NCBI RefSeq assembly: GCF_026262505.1
Contig: NC_067204.1
Location: forward strand, 8,899,797-8,963,796
Direction of reading: 5' to 3'
Origin: Trichomonas vaginalis G3
Lineage: Eukaryota > Parabasalia > Trichomonadida > Trichomonadidae
Length of the DNA stretch: 64,000 nt
Of the stretch, positions 48,845-60,400 are shown one piece after another. Positions within the stretch are counted from its first letter, which is position 1. Each line of letters begins with the position of its first letter. The position numbers were made by a program, and so were the translations under genes. Below the pieces are notes generated by a model. The model made no database searches and was not told the origin of the DNA. It saw only the letters and a list, made by a program, of their open reading frames with translations.

Positions 48845-49573
48845 ATGAGCACAGAAGTTGCTGAAAAAGTCGAAACTACAACAGAAGAAAACAAGCAACC
48901 AGAAGAAAAGAAGTTAACAAAGGCAGAAAGAAAGAAATTAAATCGTAAAACAAAGAAACAAAGGATGGAAGAAGCAGCAAATCGTGTTAAAGAACCGTAC
49001 GTTAGAAACAAGTTCCTCATTGAATACGAAGCAAAGATGAAACAACATCTCAAAGAAATGGAAGAAGAAAAACGCAGAAAAGAACAAGAAGAGATGATTG
49101 CTCAAGCTGAAAAGGAAGCAGCAGAAAGAAAACTTGCAAAAGAGAAAGAACTTGCTGATAAAACACTTACTCGTGACGAAGAATCAGGTTTAACCTATAG
49201 AGAGATCGTTATTGAAGCAATTGGTGCAAGAATGCAAGAAGATGCACCATTAGTTAGCATGAATGCAATTCTCGCATACTTCTACGACTATTTCAAAGAT
49301 GGAGATAATAAAAAATTCAAAAATCTCCTTAAATCTACTGTTAAGCAGTTAGTTAAGGAAGGAATCCTCAGAAGCAAGCGTGATTCTTATGGACTTGATC
49401 ATAAACATCTGGATCTCAAACCAGAATTCTTACCAATTCGTGATTTAATCGTTCGTAACAAACCAGCCGAGACACCAAAGGATGCAACACCAGCTGAGAC
49501 TAAACTAGCAACTGAGGAACCAGCAAAAGAAGAAACTAAGGAAGAAAAGACAGAAGATAAAAAAGAGGAATGA
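48845..49573 (+). CDS. Lys/Glu-rich protein with linker-histone-like winged helix
   Basis: A 242-aa host gene, single exon. N-terminus rich in Lys/Glu with KLTKAERKKLNRKTKKQ, a long charged helix to about residue 110, then a domain at about 115-190: TYREIVIEAIGARMQEDAPL, then KKFKNLLKSTVKQLVKEGIL, then RSKRDSYGL. The spacing resembles the globular H15 domain of linker histones. An acidic Lys/Glu/Pro tail follows. The opening also faintly resembles the basic stretch in Prp3. Chromatin role is inference; a generic winged helix is the alternative. Confidence 0.6.
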   Translation: MSTEVAEKVETTTEENKQPEEKKLTKAERKKLNRKTKKQRMEEAANRVKEPYVRNKFLIEYEAKMKQHLKEMEEEKRRKEQEEMIAQAEKEAAERKLAKEKELADKTLTRDEESGLTYREIVIEAIGARMQEDAPLVSMNAILAYFYDYFKDGDNKKFKNLLKSTVKQLVKEGILRSKRDSYGLDHKHLDLKPEFLPIRDLIVRNKPAETPKDATPAETKLATEEPAKEETKEEKTEDKKEE

Positions 49574-49946
49574 AATATGTAAAATAATCGAAAACCAATA
49601 AAATATTTATATAAAGAGCTATTATTTGAATTACATAACTATAGAATTTTTAACTATATTTGAAATATTAAATATCATCTCAAATTTATTAATGCTAAAA
49701 CCCGATGATCTTATGAAAATGAGTACTACACAAGCAAACTTAGCTATTGTCTTCAAAAAAATCATGATATTATTAATATTATTTATTTTTTCAATTTTAT
49801 TTCTAAACTTGAACAAAAACTATTAAACACTCAGGATGTTGTTGGGATGGAATTAATAATGATAGCCAGATGGCCGCTAATTAATATAACTACTCATGTA
49901 ATTGCAACAAAGACTCTTAAAAAAGTGACAATACTGATTTCACAAA
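49574..49946. other. Host intergenic, AT-rich, nothing certain
   Basis: Holds the likely poly(A) signal of the previous gene (TAAAATA just after the stop) and the leader of the next gene (GATTTCACAAAATG, a relaxed TCA initiator). A 66-codon hydrophobic AT-rich frame at 49626 has no support. Confidence 0.5.
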
Positions 49947-51806
49947 ATGAGCAATCCGCCATCAACTTTTCTTCGAAACTATGGTCAACCTGACCAGGAA
50001 GCTCCTCCAATTGTAGACTATACGCCTCCAGATGAAGTCTACGCCGAAATCATAAAAGTTCAGAATCGCCTCAAAAATTTGGAAAAAATCATAGATCAAA
50101 ACCAAGAAAAATCCAAAAAACTTGGTACAGAGTGCGTAAACATCATGGGTGCCGCCGAAATAATAACGTTTGACCTCTTTTTACTCGATTATATTTTCAA
50201 TTATGGCATCAATGCTAATCCTTTTGTCACATTTGTCGAACAGTGCGATTCCGCTGCCACTAAAACCGAAGTTGAACAACTCGGTGGCCATATAAAATAC
50301 GTCTACAGATCAATGGAAACAGCTGTTAGCAATATAATGAAAAACGAGATAGAAAGAATTGAGCCAAGGTCTGTCAGACCTCTTTCTCAATACGTTAAAC
50401 TGAAAGAATTCATGATTGGCGATGAAATTCAAGGAAAACCAGTTACGACGAGATTACCAACAAATGTACCTCAAACACCAACACCTGCAATCAACATTCC
50501 TCCTGAATTCGATGAAAGAATCAGAAAAGAACTCGAAGCTGCAGAATTATCTCAAGAAATTTTACACTTACGAGGTGTTGTTGGCGCTCTTTCCCATAAA
50601 TTGGCGGACATTGATAACATCCGTGCACAAATAAAGGCTCTAAAACCAAAGGTTTCTGATACAAAAACGTTTTCAATTCAAGATTGCCCTCCAGAGTCAA
50701 TTCTCAACTCTCCTTTCTACAAAGTTGTTGAGCAGAAGTACCATTTCCTCAACATGATTGCAGAAAGCCTTAGAAAACAGACTGCTTTGATTAAAAGTGT
50801 CAATGAAGAGCTCGAGAACAGCCAAAACATCTTCCAAAAGATCAAAGTCACCAGTATTAAGATGTACGATAACTTCAGCTATTCAAAAGAAAAATTTGTG
50901 AAAAGAATCGACAAATTACAGAACGAAATACTCAATCTCGAGCAGAAATACACTCCTTACATTGAAGCAATCTTCCCCAAGAATGTTTCAGCCAGATTCC
51001 AATCGATGGAAGAAGATAATTCAAAAGAATGGGATGAAATCGCCGAATTACTCGACCAAAAGCTAAGTGCAACGACGGAGGGCACATCAGAGAACATAGA
51101 TCTCTCAAGTGCTGCCGTCATGCTCCCTCAACTTCGCGACATGCGAGATGAAATTTTCCAAAACTGCGTAAAGGCCACAGAGAAAGCCCGTACGTGGTTC
51201 TATTCACAACAAGCCAATTTCAGCGCTATTGCAGATAGTACGAAAGCAACAGTTCAAATCGAAGAACTTCAAAATGAATATCGCGAATTACAGAAACTCC
51301 AACAGATTTACTTACATTTCGGCGATTCATACCGTTCCTTATCCATCGAAAAGATATGCCAGAACATCATACAAGCCAACCAGCAGCTAATAATTCTCGC
51401 GACAAGCTCATTAGACATTCCGGCCGATACTATACAGATTCCGCCTGCGGAAGACGTGGAAGCTGAGTACGCTCAGCTCTGCGCCGAAGAGGCAGCCCTG
51501 GACGAGGAAATCGCGAAAATCGATAGCCAAGTCAGGGAAGCGGAAGAGAGGAGGTTCGTCATTGCCAAAGAGAGAGACATGTTCAAGGACATGTTCACTG
51601 CGAGAATGGATAGATTCGACGAAAGAGAATACGAGAATGCAAAGAAAATACTCGATTGTCCAGTTTGCAAAGAAGCGAAAAGGAACGTTTACTTGTCGCC
51701 GTGCATGCACGCGGTCTGTAGCGACTGCTTGCAGAAATCTGGCGAAGTATGTCCTGTTTGCGGTCACCAGGTCAAAGAAACTCATCCACTTTACTTCCAG
51801 ATTTGA
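49947..51806 (+). CDS. Coiled-coil RING-finger protein, Bre1-like layout
   Basis: 619 aa, single exon. Long coiled coils from about residue 35 to 560 with breaks, then a C-terminal C3HC4 RING (about residues 573-612): CPVCKEAKRNVYL, SPCMHAVCSDCLQ, CPVCGHQ. The protein ends HPLYFQI seven residues on. A long coiled coil with a RING at the extreme C-terminus and a final aromatic strand is the build of Bre1/RNF20, the E3 for histone H2B ubiquitination. The family call is inference; E3 activity is likely from the RING. Confidence 0.7.
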   Translation: MSNPPSTFLRNYGQPDQEAPPIVDYTPPDEVYAEIIKVQNRLKNLEKIIDQNQEKSKKLGTECVNIMGAAEIITFDLFLLDYIFNYGINANPFVTFVEQCDSAATKTEVEQLGGHIKYVYRSMETAVSNIMKNEIERIEPRSVRPLSQYVKLKEFMIGDEIQGKPVTTRLPTNVPQTPTPAINIPPEFDERIRKELEAAELSQEILHLRGVVGALSHKLADIDNIRAQIKALKPKVSDTKTFSIQDCPPESILNSPFYKVVEQKYHFLNMIAESLRKQTALIKSVNEELENSQNIFQKIKVTSIKMYDNFSYSKEKFVKRIDKLQNEILNLEQKYTPYIEAIFPKNVSARFQSMEEDNSKEWDEIAELLDQKLSATTEGTSENIDLSSAAVMLPQLRDMRDEIFQNCVKATEKARTWFYSQQANFSAIADSTKATVQIEELQNEYRELQKLQQIYLHFGDSYRSLSIEKICQNIIQANQQLIILATSSLDIPADTIQIPPAEDVEAEYAQLCAEEAALDEEIAKIDSQVREAEERRFVIAKERDMFKDMFTARMDRFDEREYENAKKILDCPVCKEAKRNVYLSPCMHAVCSDCLQKSGEVCPVCGHQVKETHPLYFQI

Positions 51807-52410
51807 TTTACTTTATATTTAATAAATTCTGTTTATTTTAATAAAAAAAATACAATTTTATATAAAAATATAACTTTATTTTTATGGTCAAATGAGTGAT
51901 TTTCAAGTACTTATACTCATATTGACTTGGCCAAAGCACAGTCATTCAAAGATAAAACATAATTTTCAAGATTTTATATCATTCTATTTTATTGGATATC
52001 TTATATAATCAAAAGGCGAAACATATATTATTTCTTAAAAGATATATGAGATCTTCTCCTACTTCACTATATTAGTCTGATATTCGGAAATTTTTATTTT
52101 GATTTGGCTATTATTTATATTTTGCTTAATAAAATAGACAAATTTTAGATCATGCTAATAAATTCAATATATATGAAGCAATGCTAAGTAAATAATTTTG
52201 AGATGATCCTAAAATTCCTTATAACTCATGCATCTATCACTTTAAACAAGTCTTTAGTTTAAAGGATATCTCGACAGAAACTCAATAGACCACTTGAATG
52301 TGAAATTGAGATTTGATTTTTCTCATAATTTTATTAAAAATTGATCCAGAATAAATACATATATCCATTTTATAAATCAAGGGGTAAAATGAACATTTTA
52401 TTTTGATGAA
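51807..52410. other. Host intergenic, about 600 bp AT-rich
   Basis: Convergent 3' regions of the RING gene and the Pmp-like gene. Several TAAA poly(A)-type words on both strands (for example after 51806 and near 52385). No coding frame, repeat or RNA gene recognised. Confidence 0.5.
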
Positions 52411-53371
52411 TTATGGCTGAGGTGCTTCTTCGACCTCAGCATTTTCTTCTTCACCATCTTCATCATCCTCTTCTTCGTCATCATCATCTTCTCCTTTATG
52501 ATGATGGTGGTGATGGTGATGATTATGTTTCTTCTTGTAAAGAACAAAGCAAACGATGAATACGACAAGAAGGCATCCAACGATGACAAAGACCATCCAA
52601 ACTCTGAGAGGACCAACTTTCTTCATGAAGAATCCTTCTGTTTGGTTTGTGGGCTGGCCATCGGTCTGTGCAGTGACATTTTCTGTTGATGCGTGATTTC
52701 CATCATTGTTTCCTGTGCTTCCTGTGTTTCCATTATTGTTTCCATTGGAATTTGTGTTACCATCTGGATTGTATGCAACAATGGCCTTGATCTTTTCTGT
52801 TGCATATAAAATCATTTCGTAAGGCTTCTTTGAAGTAATCATATACTTCTGGATTGAAACTTTGCCACCCTGCATAGCTGAGTTATCAACATAGCAGTTA
52901 TTAATGATAACATCAGCCGTTCTTGAATAAATAAGTGGGATGTTAGTGTACTTGTTTCCATAGAAGATAGTGTCCTTTATAGAAATCGGGTTTGATTTCT
53001 CACAGACGATTACACCCCATCCATCAATTTGATTGCCAACAAAGTTGCAATGGTTGATGGTAGTGTCTCCTGCAGTGGAAGCGTTGTAAACGACACCACA
53101 TGAGGAACGGCATTCTTCGAAATTGCACCAATTTACAACTGGTGATGTACTGGAATGATCAAAAATGACATTACCATAAGCATACATTTGGCCTGCCTGA
53201 TCAGCGTAGTTTCCGGAAACGTTTAAGTTCTCAAGGTATCTTGGGGTCTGCTCTAATCTTAAGTTTCTTGCTCCACCCTTGTTATCGATGAAAGAAGACA
53301 TGGTTAGGTTGAAATCACCAGTAGTTGCTATTCTTCCCATAACTCCTTGTGCTCCACTACCGGCAAACCCA
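52411..53371 (-). pseudogene. Pmp-like surface protein gene, C-terminal part, split by an insertion
   Basis: From the ATG at 53340 there are 309 codons, and the frame stays open further upstream into the insertion. Beta-helix repeats with Asn/Cys ladders (NHCNFVGNQIDG, INNCYVDNS) typical of chlamydia-Pmp-like proteins of T. vaginalis, a Thr/Asn/Gly linker, one membrane helix (VWMVFVIVGCLLVVFIVCFV) and a cytosolic tail with a run of His and a long Asp/Glu tract. The gene lacks its own 5' part here: the AGSGAQGVMGRI stretch continues in frame with 54135-54330 if the 763-bp element is removed. Confidence 0.65.
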
Positions 53372-53445
53372 AATTTTAGCTAAAAGTGACAGGGGAAAAA
53401 AACGTTTAGTATTAAAAAAAAAGACCGATGAGAGCTTCGTTCGAA

Positions 53446-53515
53446 ATATAGAGGGAACTGAGAATGCGCAACCATTCTCAGGGAATATTGGATGCTATTC
53501 CCGTTCCCTCTGTAT
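53446..53515. repeat. Three-way-junction palindrome (T-shaped)
   Basis: Outer stem AGAGGGAAC (53450-53458) with GTTCCCTCT (53503-53511), extended by a wobble and three more pairs. Inside, with no unpaired bases at the junction, stem two TGAGAATG/CATTCTCA (53459-53480, 6-base loop) and stem three GGGAATA/TATTCCC (53481-53502, 8-base loop). Confidence 0.9.
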
Positions 53516-53552
53516 GGAAAATTGAGGTTTTCAAAGGGAGTTAAAATAATAT

Positions 53553-53784
53553 CAAATTTATACTAATTTACTTCAAAATACAAAAGTATTTGACAGCTAA
53601 AATTAGTTACTTTAGCAAGCCTATCAATACCCTTTTACGATTATTGCTACTTTTTCGAAATAAAAGTAAAAACAAATTTATACTAATTTACTTCAAAATA
53701 CAAAAGTATTTGACAGCTAAAATTAGTTACTTTAGCAAGCCTATCAATACCCTTTTACGATTATTGCTACTTTTTCGAAATAAA
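53553..53784. repeat. Two tandem copies of a 120-bp repeat
   Basis: Copies at 53553-53672 and 53673-53784 are identical over about 112 bp (CAAATTTATACTAATTTACT to CGAAATAAAA). Perfect identity suggests a recent duplication. No coding frame with support. Confidence 0.9.
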
Positions 53785-53886
53785 ATAAATTTATTATCAA
53801 AAACCTTTTTTTTCTTAGTAAAAATAAACGAAATTTTTTACCTTATGAACTTTTGATGGAAATATGCAAATTTAAAATAATAAAGA

Positions 53887-54012
53887 AAGCCGCGAGCGAA
53901 GCGATCGGCTTAGTTCGAAGATTTTGATTCAAATCTTTGCTGATCTGTAATTCGCGGAAGCCGCGAGCGAATCGAGCGGCTTAGGTCTAAGATTTTGATT
54001 CAAATCTTTGCT
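53887..54012. repeat. Two imperfect 55-bp hairpin repeats
   Basis: Copies at 53887 and 53958, 71 bp apart. Each has AAGCCG(C)..(G)CGGCTT enclosing GAGCGAA, followed by the second inverted repeat AGATTTTGATTCAAATCT. GC-rich stems in an AT-rich element. Confidence 0.85.
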
Positions 54013-54134
54013 TATATTCCTTAAATTCTTTATGAAACTCGCAACAGTTCCATAAAAAATTTTAAATTCTCAACTGTCGAAATTACCGATCGGTAATCAC
54101 ACCCTTCACGGGTGTGTCACTTTTAGCTAAAATT

Positions 54135-54330
54135 ACCCCTACTCCTCCACTACCTGGCTTATTTCTGGCATCGGCAACTTTATCAAATTTGAGGAAGAAC
54201 TTTCCTTCAAAAGCAAATGGACCATTTGTTTGTGCGCTGCATTCAACGAACATAGTTGTAATGACTTCAATTTTATTTCCTAATCCGCCATCTATCCATA
54301 CTGGAGCATATGCGGACCATCCACCAAGGT
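54135..54330 (-). pseudogene. Upstream piece of the Pmp-like gene, running into the gap
   Basis: A minus-strand open stretch with GGLGNKIEVITTMFVECSAQ and NKPGSGGVGV. It is cut by the N gap on one side and the TIR element on the other. Likely the same host gene as 52411-53371 by matching frame and by Gly/Ser-rich words at the break. Confidence 0.5.
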
Positions 54331-54430
54331 NNNNNNNNNNNNNNNNNNNNNNNNNNNNNNNNNNNNNNNNNNNNNNNNNNNNNNNNNNNNNNNNNNNNNN
54401 NNNNNNNNNNNNNNNNNNNNNNNNNNNNNN
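54331..54430. other. Assembly gap (100 N)
   Basis: A run of exactly 100 N, the standard placeholder for a gap of unknown size. The satellite begins directly after it, so the true array may be longer. Confidence 0.99.
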
Positions 54431-57400
54431 ATATGAGCGAAATGATAGAGCAATGCAGACAATTGTGTCTGGTTCTATCATACCCCGGATACATTGCAAG
54501 TGCATTGTGCCCGGATTCGTTCAAATTCTCGCAAACACATTCTGATTGCGAGAATTCGACCGACAAGACTGCATGCTGACTTGTGATCAGGACATCATAC
54601 AGGATACATTGCAAGTGCATTGTGCCCGGATTCGTTCAAATTCTCGCAAACACATTCTGATTGCGAGGATATGAGCGAAATGATAGAGCAATGCAGACAT
54701 TGTGTCTGGTTCTATCATACCCCGGATACATTGCAAGTGCATTGTGCCCGGATTCGTTCAAATTCTCGCAAACACATTCTGATTGCGAGAATTCGACCGA
54801 CAAGACTGCATGCTGACTTGTGATCAGGACATCATACAGGATACATTGCAAGTGCATTGTGCCCGGATTCGTTCAAATTCTCGCAAACACATTCTGATTG
54901 CGAGAATTCGACGAAGACTGCATTGTCTGATCGTGTGATCAGGACACAGTCATACAGGATACATTGCAAGTGCATTGTGCCCGGATTCGTTCAAATTCTC
55001 GCAAACACATTCTGATTGCGAGAATGACGACAAGACTGAGCAATGCAGACAATTGTGTCAGGACATCATACAGGATACATTGCAAGTGCATTGTGCCCGG
55101 ATTCGTTCAAATTCTCGCAAACACATTCTGATTGCGAGAATTCGACCGACAAGACTGCATTGTCTGATCGTGTGATCAGGACACAGTCATACAGGATACA
55201 TTGCAAGTGCATTGTGCCCGGATTCGTTCAAATTCTCGCAAACACATTCTGATTGCGAGAATGACGACAAGATGAGCAATGCAGACAATTGTGTCTGGTT
55301 CATCATACCGGATACATTGCAAGTGCATTGTGCCCGGATTCGTTCAAATTCTCGCAAACACATTCTGATTGCGAGAATTCGACCGACAAGACTGCATTGT
55401 CTGATCGTGTGATCAGGACACAGTCATACAGGATACATTGCAAGTGCATTGTGCCCGGATTCGTTCAAATTCTCGCAAACACATTCTGATTGCGAGAATT
55501 CGACCGACAAGATGCATGTCTGATCGTGTGATCAGGACACAGTCATACAGGATACATTGCAAGTGCATTGTGCCCGGATTCGTTCAAATTCTCGCAAACA
55601 CATTCTGATTGCGAGAATTCGACCGACAAGACATGCTGACGTTGTGATCAGGACATCATACAGGATACATTGCAAGTGCATTGTGCCCGGATTCGTTCAA
55701 ATTCTCGCAAACACATTCTGATTGCGAGAATTCGACCGACAAGACTGCATTGTCTGATCGTGTGATCAGGACACAGTCATACAGGATACATTGCAAGTGC
55801 ATTGTGCCCGGATTCGTTCAAATTCTCGCAAACACATTCTGATTGCGAGAATTGACGAAAGATGAGCAATGCAGTTGTGTCTGGACATCATACAGGATAC
55901 ATTGCAAGTGCATTGTGCCCGGATTCGTTCAAATTCTCGCAAACACATTCTGATTGCGAGAATTCGACCGAAAGACTGCATTGTCTGATCGTGTGATCAG
56001 GACACAGTCATACAGGATACATTGCAAGTGCATTGTGCCCGGATTCGTTCAAATTCTCGCAAACACATTCTGATTGCGAGAATTCGACCGACAAGACTGC
56101 ATTGTCTGATCGTGTGATCAGGACACAGTCATACAGGATACATTGCAAGTGCATTGTGCCCGGATTCGTTCAAATTCTCGCAAACACATTCTGATTGCGA
56201 GAATTCGACGACAAGACTGCATTGTCTGATCGTTGATCAGGACACAGTCATACAGGATACATTGCAAGTGCATTGTGCCCGGATTCGTTCAAATTCTCGC
56301 AAACACATTCTGATTGCGAGAATTCGACGACAATGCATTGTCTGACGTTGTGATCAGGACATCATACAGGATACATTGCAAGTGCATTGTGCCCGGATTC
56401 GTTCAAATTCTCGCAAACACATTCTGATTGCGAGAATTCGACCGACAAGACTGCATTGTCTGATCGTGTGATCAGGACACAGTCATACAGGATACATTGC
56501 AAGTGCATTGTGCCCGGATTCGTTCAAATTCTCGCAAACACATTCTGATTGCGAGAATGACGACAAGATGCAATGCAGACAATTGTGATCAGGACATCAT
56601 ACAGGATACATTGCAAGTGCATTGTGCCCGGATTCGTTCAAATTCTCGCAAACACATTCTGATTGCGAGAATTCGACCGACAAGACTGCATTGTCTGATC
56701 GTGTGATCAGGACACAGTCATACAGGATACATTGCAAGTGCATTGTGCCCGGATTCGTTCAAATTCTCGCAAACACATTCTGATTGCGAGAATTCGACCG
56801 ACAAGACTGCATTGTCTGATCGTGTGATCAGGACACAGTCATACAGGATACATTGCAAGTGCATTGTGCCCGGATTCGTTCAAATTCTCGCAAACACATT
56901 CTGATTGCGAGAATTCGACCGACAAGACTGCATTGTCTGATCGTGTGATCAGGACACAGTCATACAGGATACATTGCAAGTGCATTGTGCCCGGATTCGT
57001 TCAAATTCTCGCAAACACATTCTGATTGCGAGAATTCGACGACAAGACTGCATTGTCTGATCGTGTGATCAGGACACAGTCATACAGGATACATTGCAAG
57101 TGCATTGTGCCCGGATTCGTTCAAATTCTCGCAAACACATTCTGATTGCGAGAATTCGACCGACAAGACTGCATTGCTGACTTGTGATCAGGACACAGTC
57201 ATACAGGATACATTGCAAGTGCATTGTGCCCGGATTCGTTCAAATTCTCGCAAACACATTCTGATTGCGAGAATTCGACCGACAAGACTGCATTGTCTGA
57301 TCGTGTGATCAGGACACAGTCATACAGGATACATTGCAAGTGCATTGTGCCCGGATTCGTTCAAATTCTCGCAAACACATTCTGATTGCGAGAATTCGAC

Positions 57401-60400
57401 CGACAAGACTGCATTGTCTGATCGTGTGATCAGGACACAGTCATACAGGATACATTGCAAGTGCATTGTGCCCGGATTCGTTCAAATTCTCGCAAACACA
57501 TTCTGATTGCGAGGAATGACGAAATGATAGAGCAATGCAGACAATTGTGTCTGGTTCTATCATACCCCGGATACATTGCAAGTGCATTGTGCCCGGATTC
57601 GTTCAAATTCTCGCAAACACATTCTGATTGCGAGGATATGAGCGAAATGATAGAGCAATGCAGACAATTGTGTCTGGTTCTATCATACCCCGGATACATT
57701 GCAAGTGCATTGTGCCCGGATTCGTTCAAATTCTCGCAAACACATTCTGATTGCGAGAATTCGACGACAAGACTGCATTGTCTGATCGTGTGATCAGGAC
57801 ACAGTCATACAGGATACATTGCAAGTGCATTGTGCCCGGATTCGTTCAAATTCTCGCAAACACATTCTGATTGCGAGAATTCGACCGACAAGACTGCATT
57901 GTGATCGTGTGATCAGGACACAGTCATACAGGATACATTGCAAGTGCATTGTGCCCGGATTCGTTCAAATTCTCGCAAACACATTCTGATTGCGAGAATG
58001 AGCGACAAGACTGAGCATGCGACGTGTGATCAGGACATCATACAGGGATACATTGCAAGTGCATTGTGCCCGGATTCGTTCAAATTCTCGCAAACACATT
58101 CTGATTGCGAGAATTCGACCGACAAGACTGCATTGTCTGATCGTGTGATCAGGACACAGTCATACAGGATACATTGCAAGTGCATTGTGCCCGGATTCGT
58201 TCAAATTCTCGCAAACACATTCTGATTGCGAGAATTCGACGACAAGACTGCATTGTCTGATCGTGTGATCAGGACACAGTCATACAGGATACATTGCAAG
58301 TGCATTGTGCCCGGATTCGTTCAAATTCTCGCAAACACATTCTGATTGCGAGAATGACGACAAGATAGAGCAATGCAGACAATTGTGTCTGGTTCATCAT
58401 ACAGGATACATTGCAAGTGCATTGTGCCCGGATTCGTTCAAATTCTCGCAAACACATTCTGATTGCGAGAATTCGACCGACAAGACTGCATTGTCTGATC
58501 GTGTGATCAGGACACAGTCATACAGGATACATTGCAAGTGCATTGTGCCCGGATTCGTTCAAATTCTCGCAAACACATTCTGATTGCGAGAATTCGACGA
58601 AGAGACATGCAGACATTGTGTCTGGTTCATCATACAGGATACATTGCAAGTGCATTGTGCCCGGATTCGTTCAAATTCTCGCAAACACATTCTGATTGCG
58701 AGAATTCGACCGACAAGACTGCATTGTCTGATCGTGTGATCAGGACACAGTCATACAGGATACATTGCAAGTGCATTGTGCCCGGATTCGTTCAAATTCT
58801 CGCAAACACATTCTGATTGCGAGAATTCGACCGACAAGACTGCATTGTCTGATCGTGTGATCAGGACACAGTCATACAGGATACATTGCAAGTGCATTGT
58901 GCCCGGATTCGTTCAAATTCTCGCAAACACATTCTGATTGCGAGAATTCGACCGACAAGACTGCATTGTCTGATCGTGTGATCAGGACACAGTCATACAG
59001 GATACATTGCAAGTGCATTGTGCCCGGATTCGTTCAAATTCTCGCAAACACATTCTGATTGCGAGAATTCGAGCGACAAGACTGCAGACAATTGTGTCTG
59101 GTTCTATCATACAGGATACATTGCAAGTGCATTGTGCCCGGATTCGTTCAAATTCTCGCAAACACATTCTGATTGCGAGAATTCGACCGACAAGACTGCA
59201 TTGCTGATCGTGTGATCAGGACACAGTCATACAGGATACATTGCAAGTGCATTGTGCCCGGATTCGTTCAAATTCTCGCAAACACATTCTGATTGCGAGA
59301 TTCGACGACAAGACTGCATTGTCTGATCGTGTGATCAGGACACAGTCATACAGGATACATTGCAAGTGCATTGTGCCCGGATTCGTTCAAATTCTCGCAA
59401 ACACATTCTGATTGCGAGAATGACGAAATGATGAGCATGAGACGTTGTGTCTGGTTCTATCATAGGATACATTGCAAGTGCATTGTGCCCGGATTCGTTC
59501 AAATTCTCGCAAACACATTCTGATTGCGAGAATTCGACCGACAAGACTGCATTGTCTGATCGTGTGATCAGGACACAGTCATACAGGATACATTGCAAGT
59601 GCATTGTGCCCGGATTCGTTCAAATTCTCGCAAACACATTCTGATTGCGAGAATGACGAAAGATAGAGCATGCAGACAATTGTGTCTGGTTCATCATACA
59701 GGATACATTGCAAGTGCATTGTGCCCGGATTCGTTCAAATTCTCGCAAACACATTCTGATTGCGAGAATTCGACCGACAAGACTGCATTGTCTGATCGTG
59801 TGATCAGGACACAGTCATACAGGATACATTGCAAGTGCATTGTGCCCGGATTCGTTCAAATTCTCGCAAACACATTCTGATTGCGAGATTCGACCGACAA
59901 GACTGCATTGTCTGATCGTGTGATCAGGACACAGTCATACAGGATACATTGCAAGTGCATTGTGCCCGGATTCGTTCAAATTCTCGCAAACACATTCTGA
60001 TTGCGAGAATTCGACCGAAAGAGACTGCATTGTCTGATCGTGGTCATCATACAGGATACATTGCAAGTGCATTGTGCCCGGATTCGTTCAAATTCTCGCA
60101 AACACATTCTGATTGCGAGAATTCGACCGACAAGACTGCATTGTCTGATCGTGTGATCAGGACACAGTCATACAGGATACATTGCAAGTGCATTGTGCCC
60201 GGATTCGTTCAAATTCTCGCAAACACATTCTGATTGCGAGAATTCGACCGACAAGACTGCATTGTCTGATCGTGTGATCAGGACACAGTCATACAGGATA
60301 CATTGCAAGTGCATTGTGCCCGGATTCGTTCAAATTCTCGCAAACACATTCTGATTGCGAGAATTCGACCGACAGAGACTGCATTGTCTGGTGTGATCAG

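Larger units (their letters stand above)
53372..54134. mobile_element. 763-bp non-coding TIR element (MITE-like) inside the Pmp-like gene
   Basis: Bounded by perfect 20-bp inverted repeats AATTTTAGCTAAAAGTGACA (53372-53391) and its complement (54115-54134). No coding content. Inside are a three-way-junction palindrome, a 2 x 120-bp tandem duplication and two hairpin repeats. Removal joins the coding frames on either side without a stop. An alternative reading is a mariner-type insertion (TIR AAAGTGACA at a TA) into a palindromic target; that version would not keep the frame. Confidence 0.6.

Noticed and set aside
49626-49826. 66-codon hydrophobic frame in the host intergenic region
   Set aside because: AT-rich, Ile/Leu/Asn codons only, no initiator, and an equally long frame on the opposite strand.
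53590-53856. 88-codon frame in the TIR element
   Set aside because: It is created by the 120-bp tandem duplication reading the same words twice.
53372-54134. Intron of the Pmp-like gene
   Set aside because: No T. vaginalis-type 5' GTAYGT or ACTAACACACAG branch/3' element, and the segment is bounded by perfect inverted repeats.
54083-54620. Frames running across the N gap
   Set aside because: They are artefacts of translating N; only the part from 54135 to 54330 on the minus strand has protein-like content.
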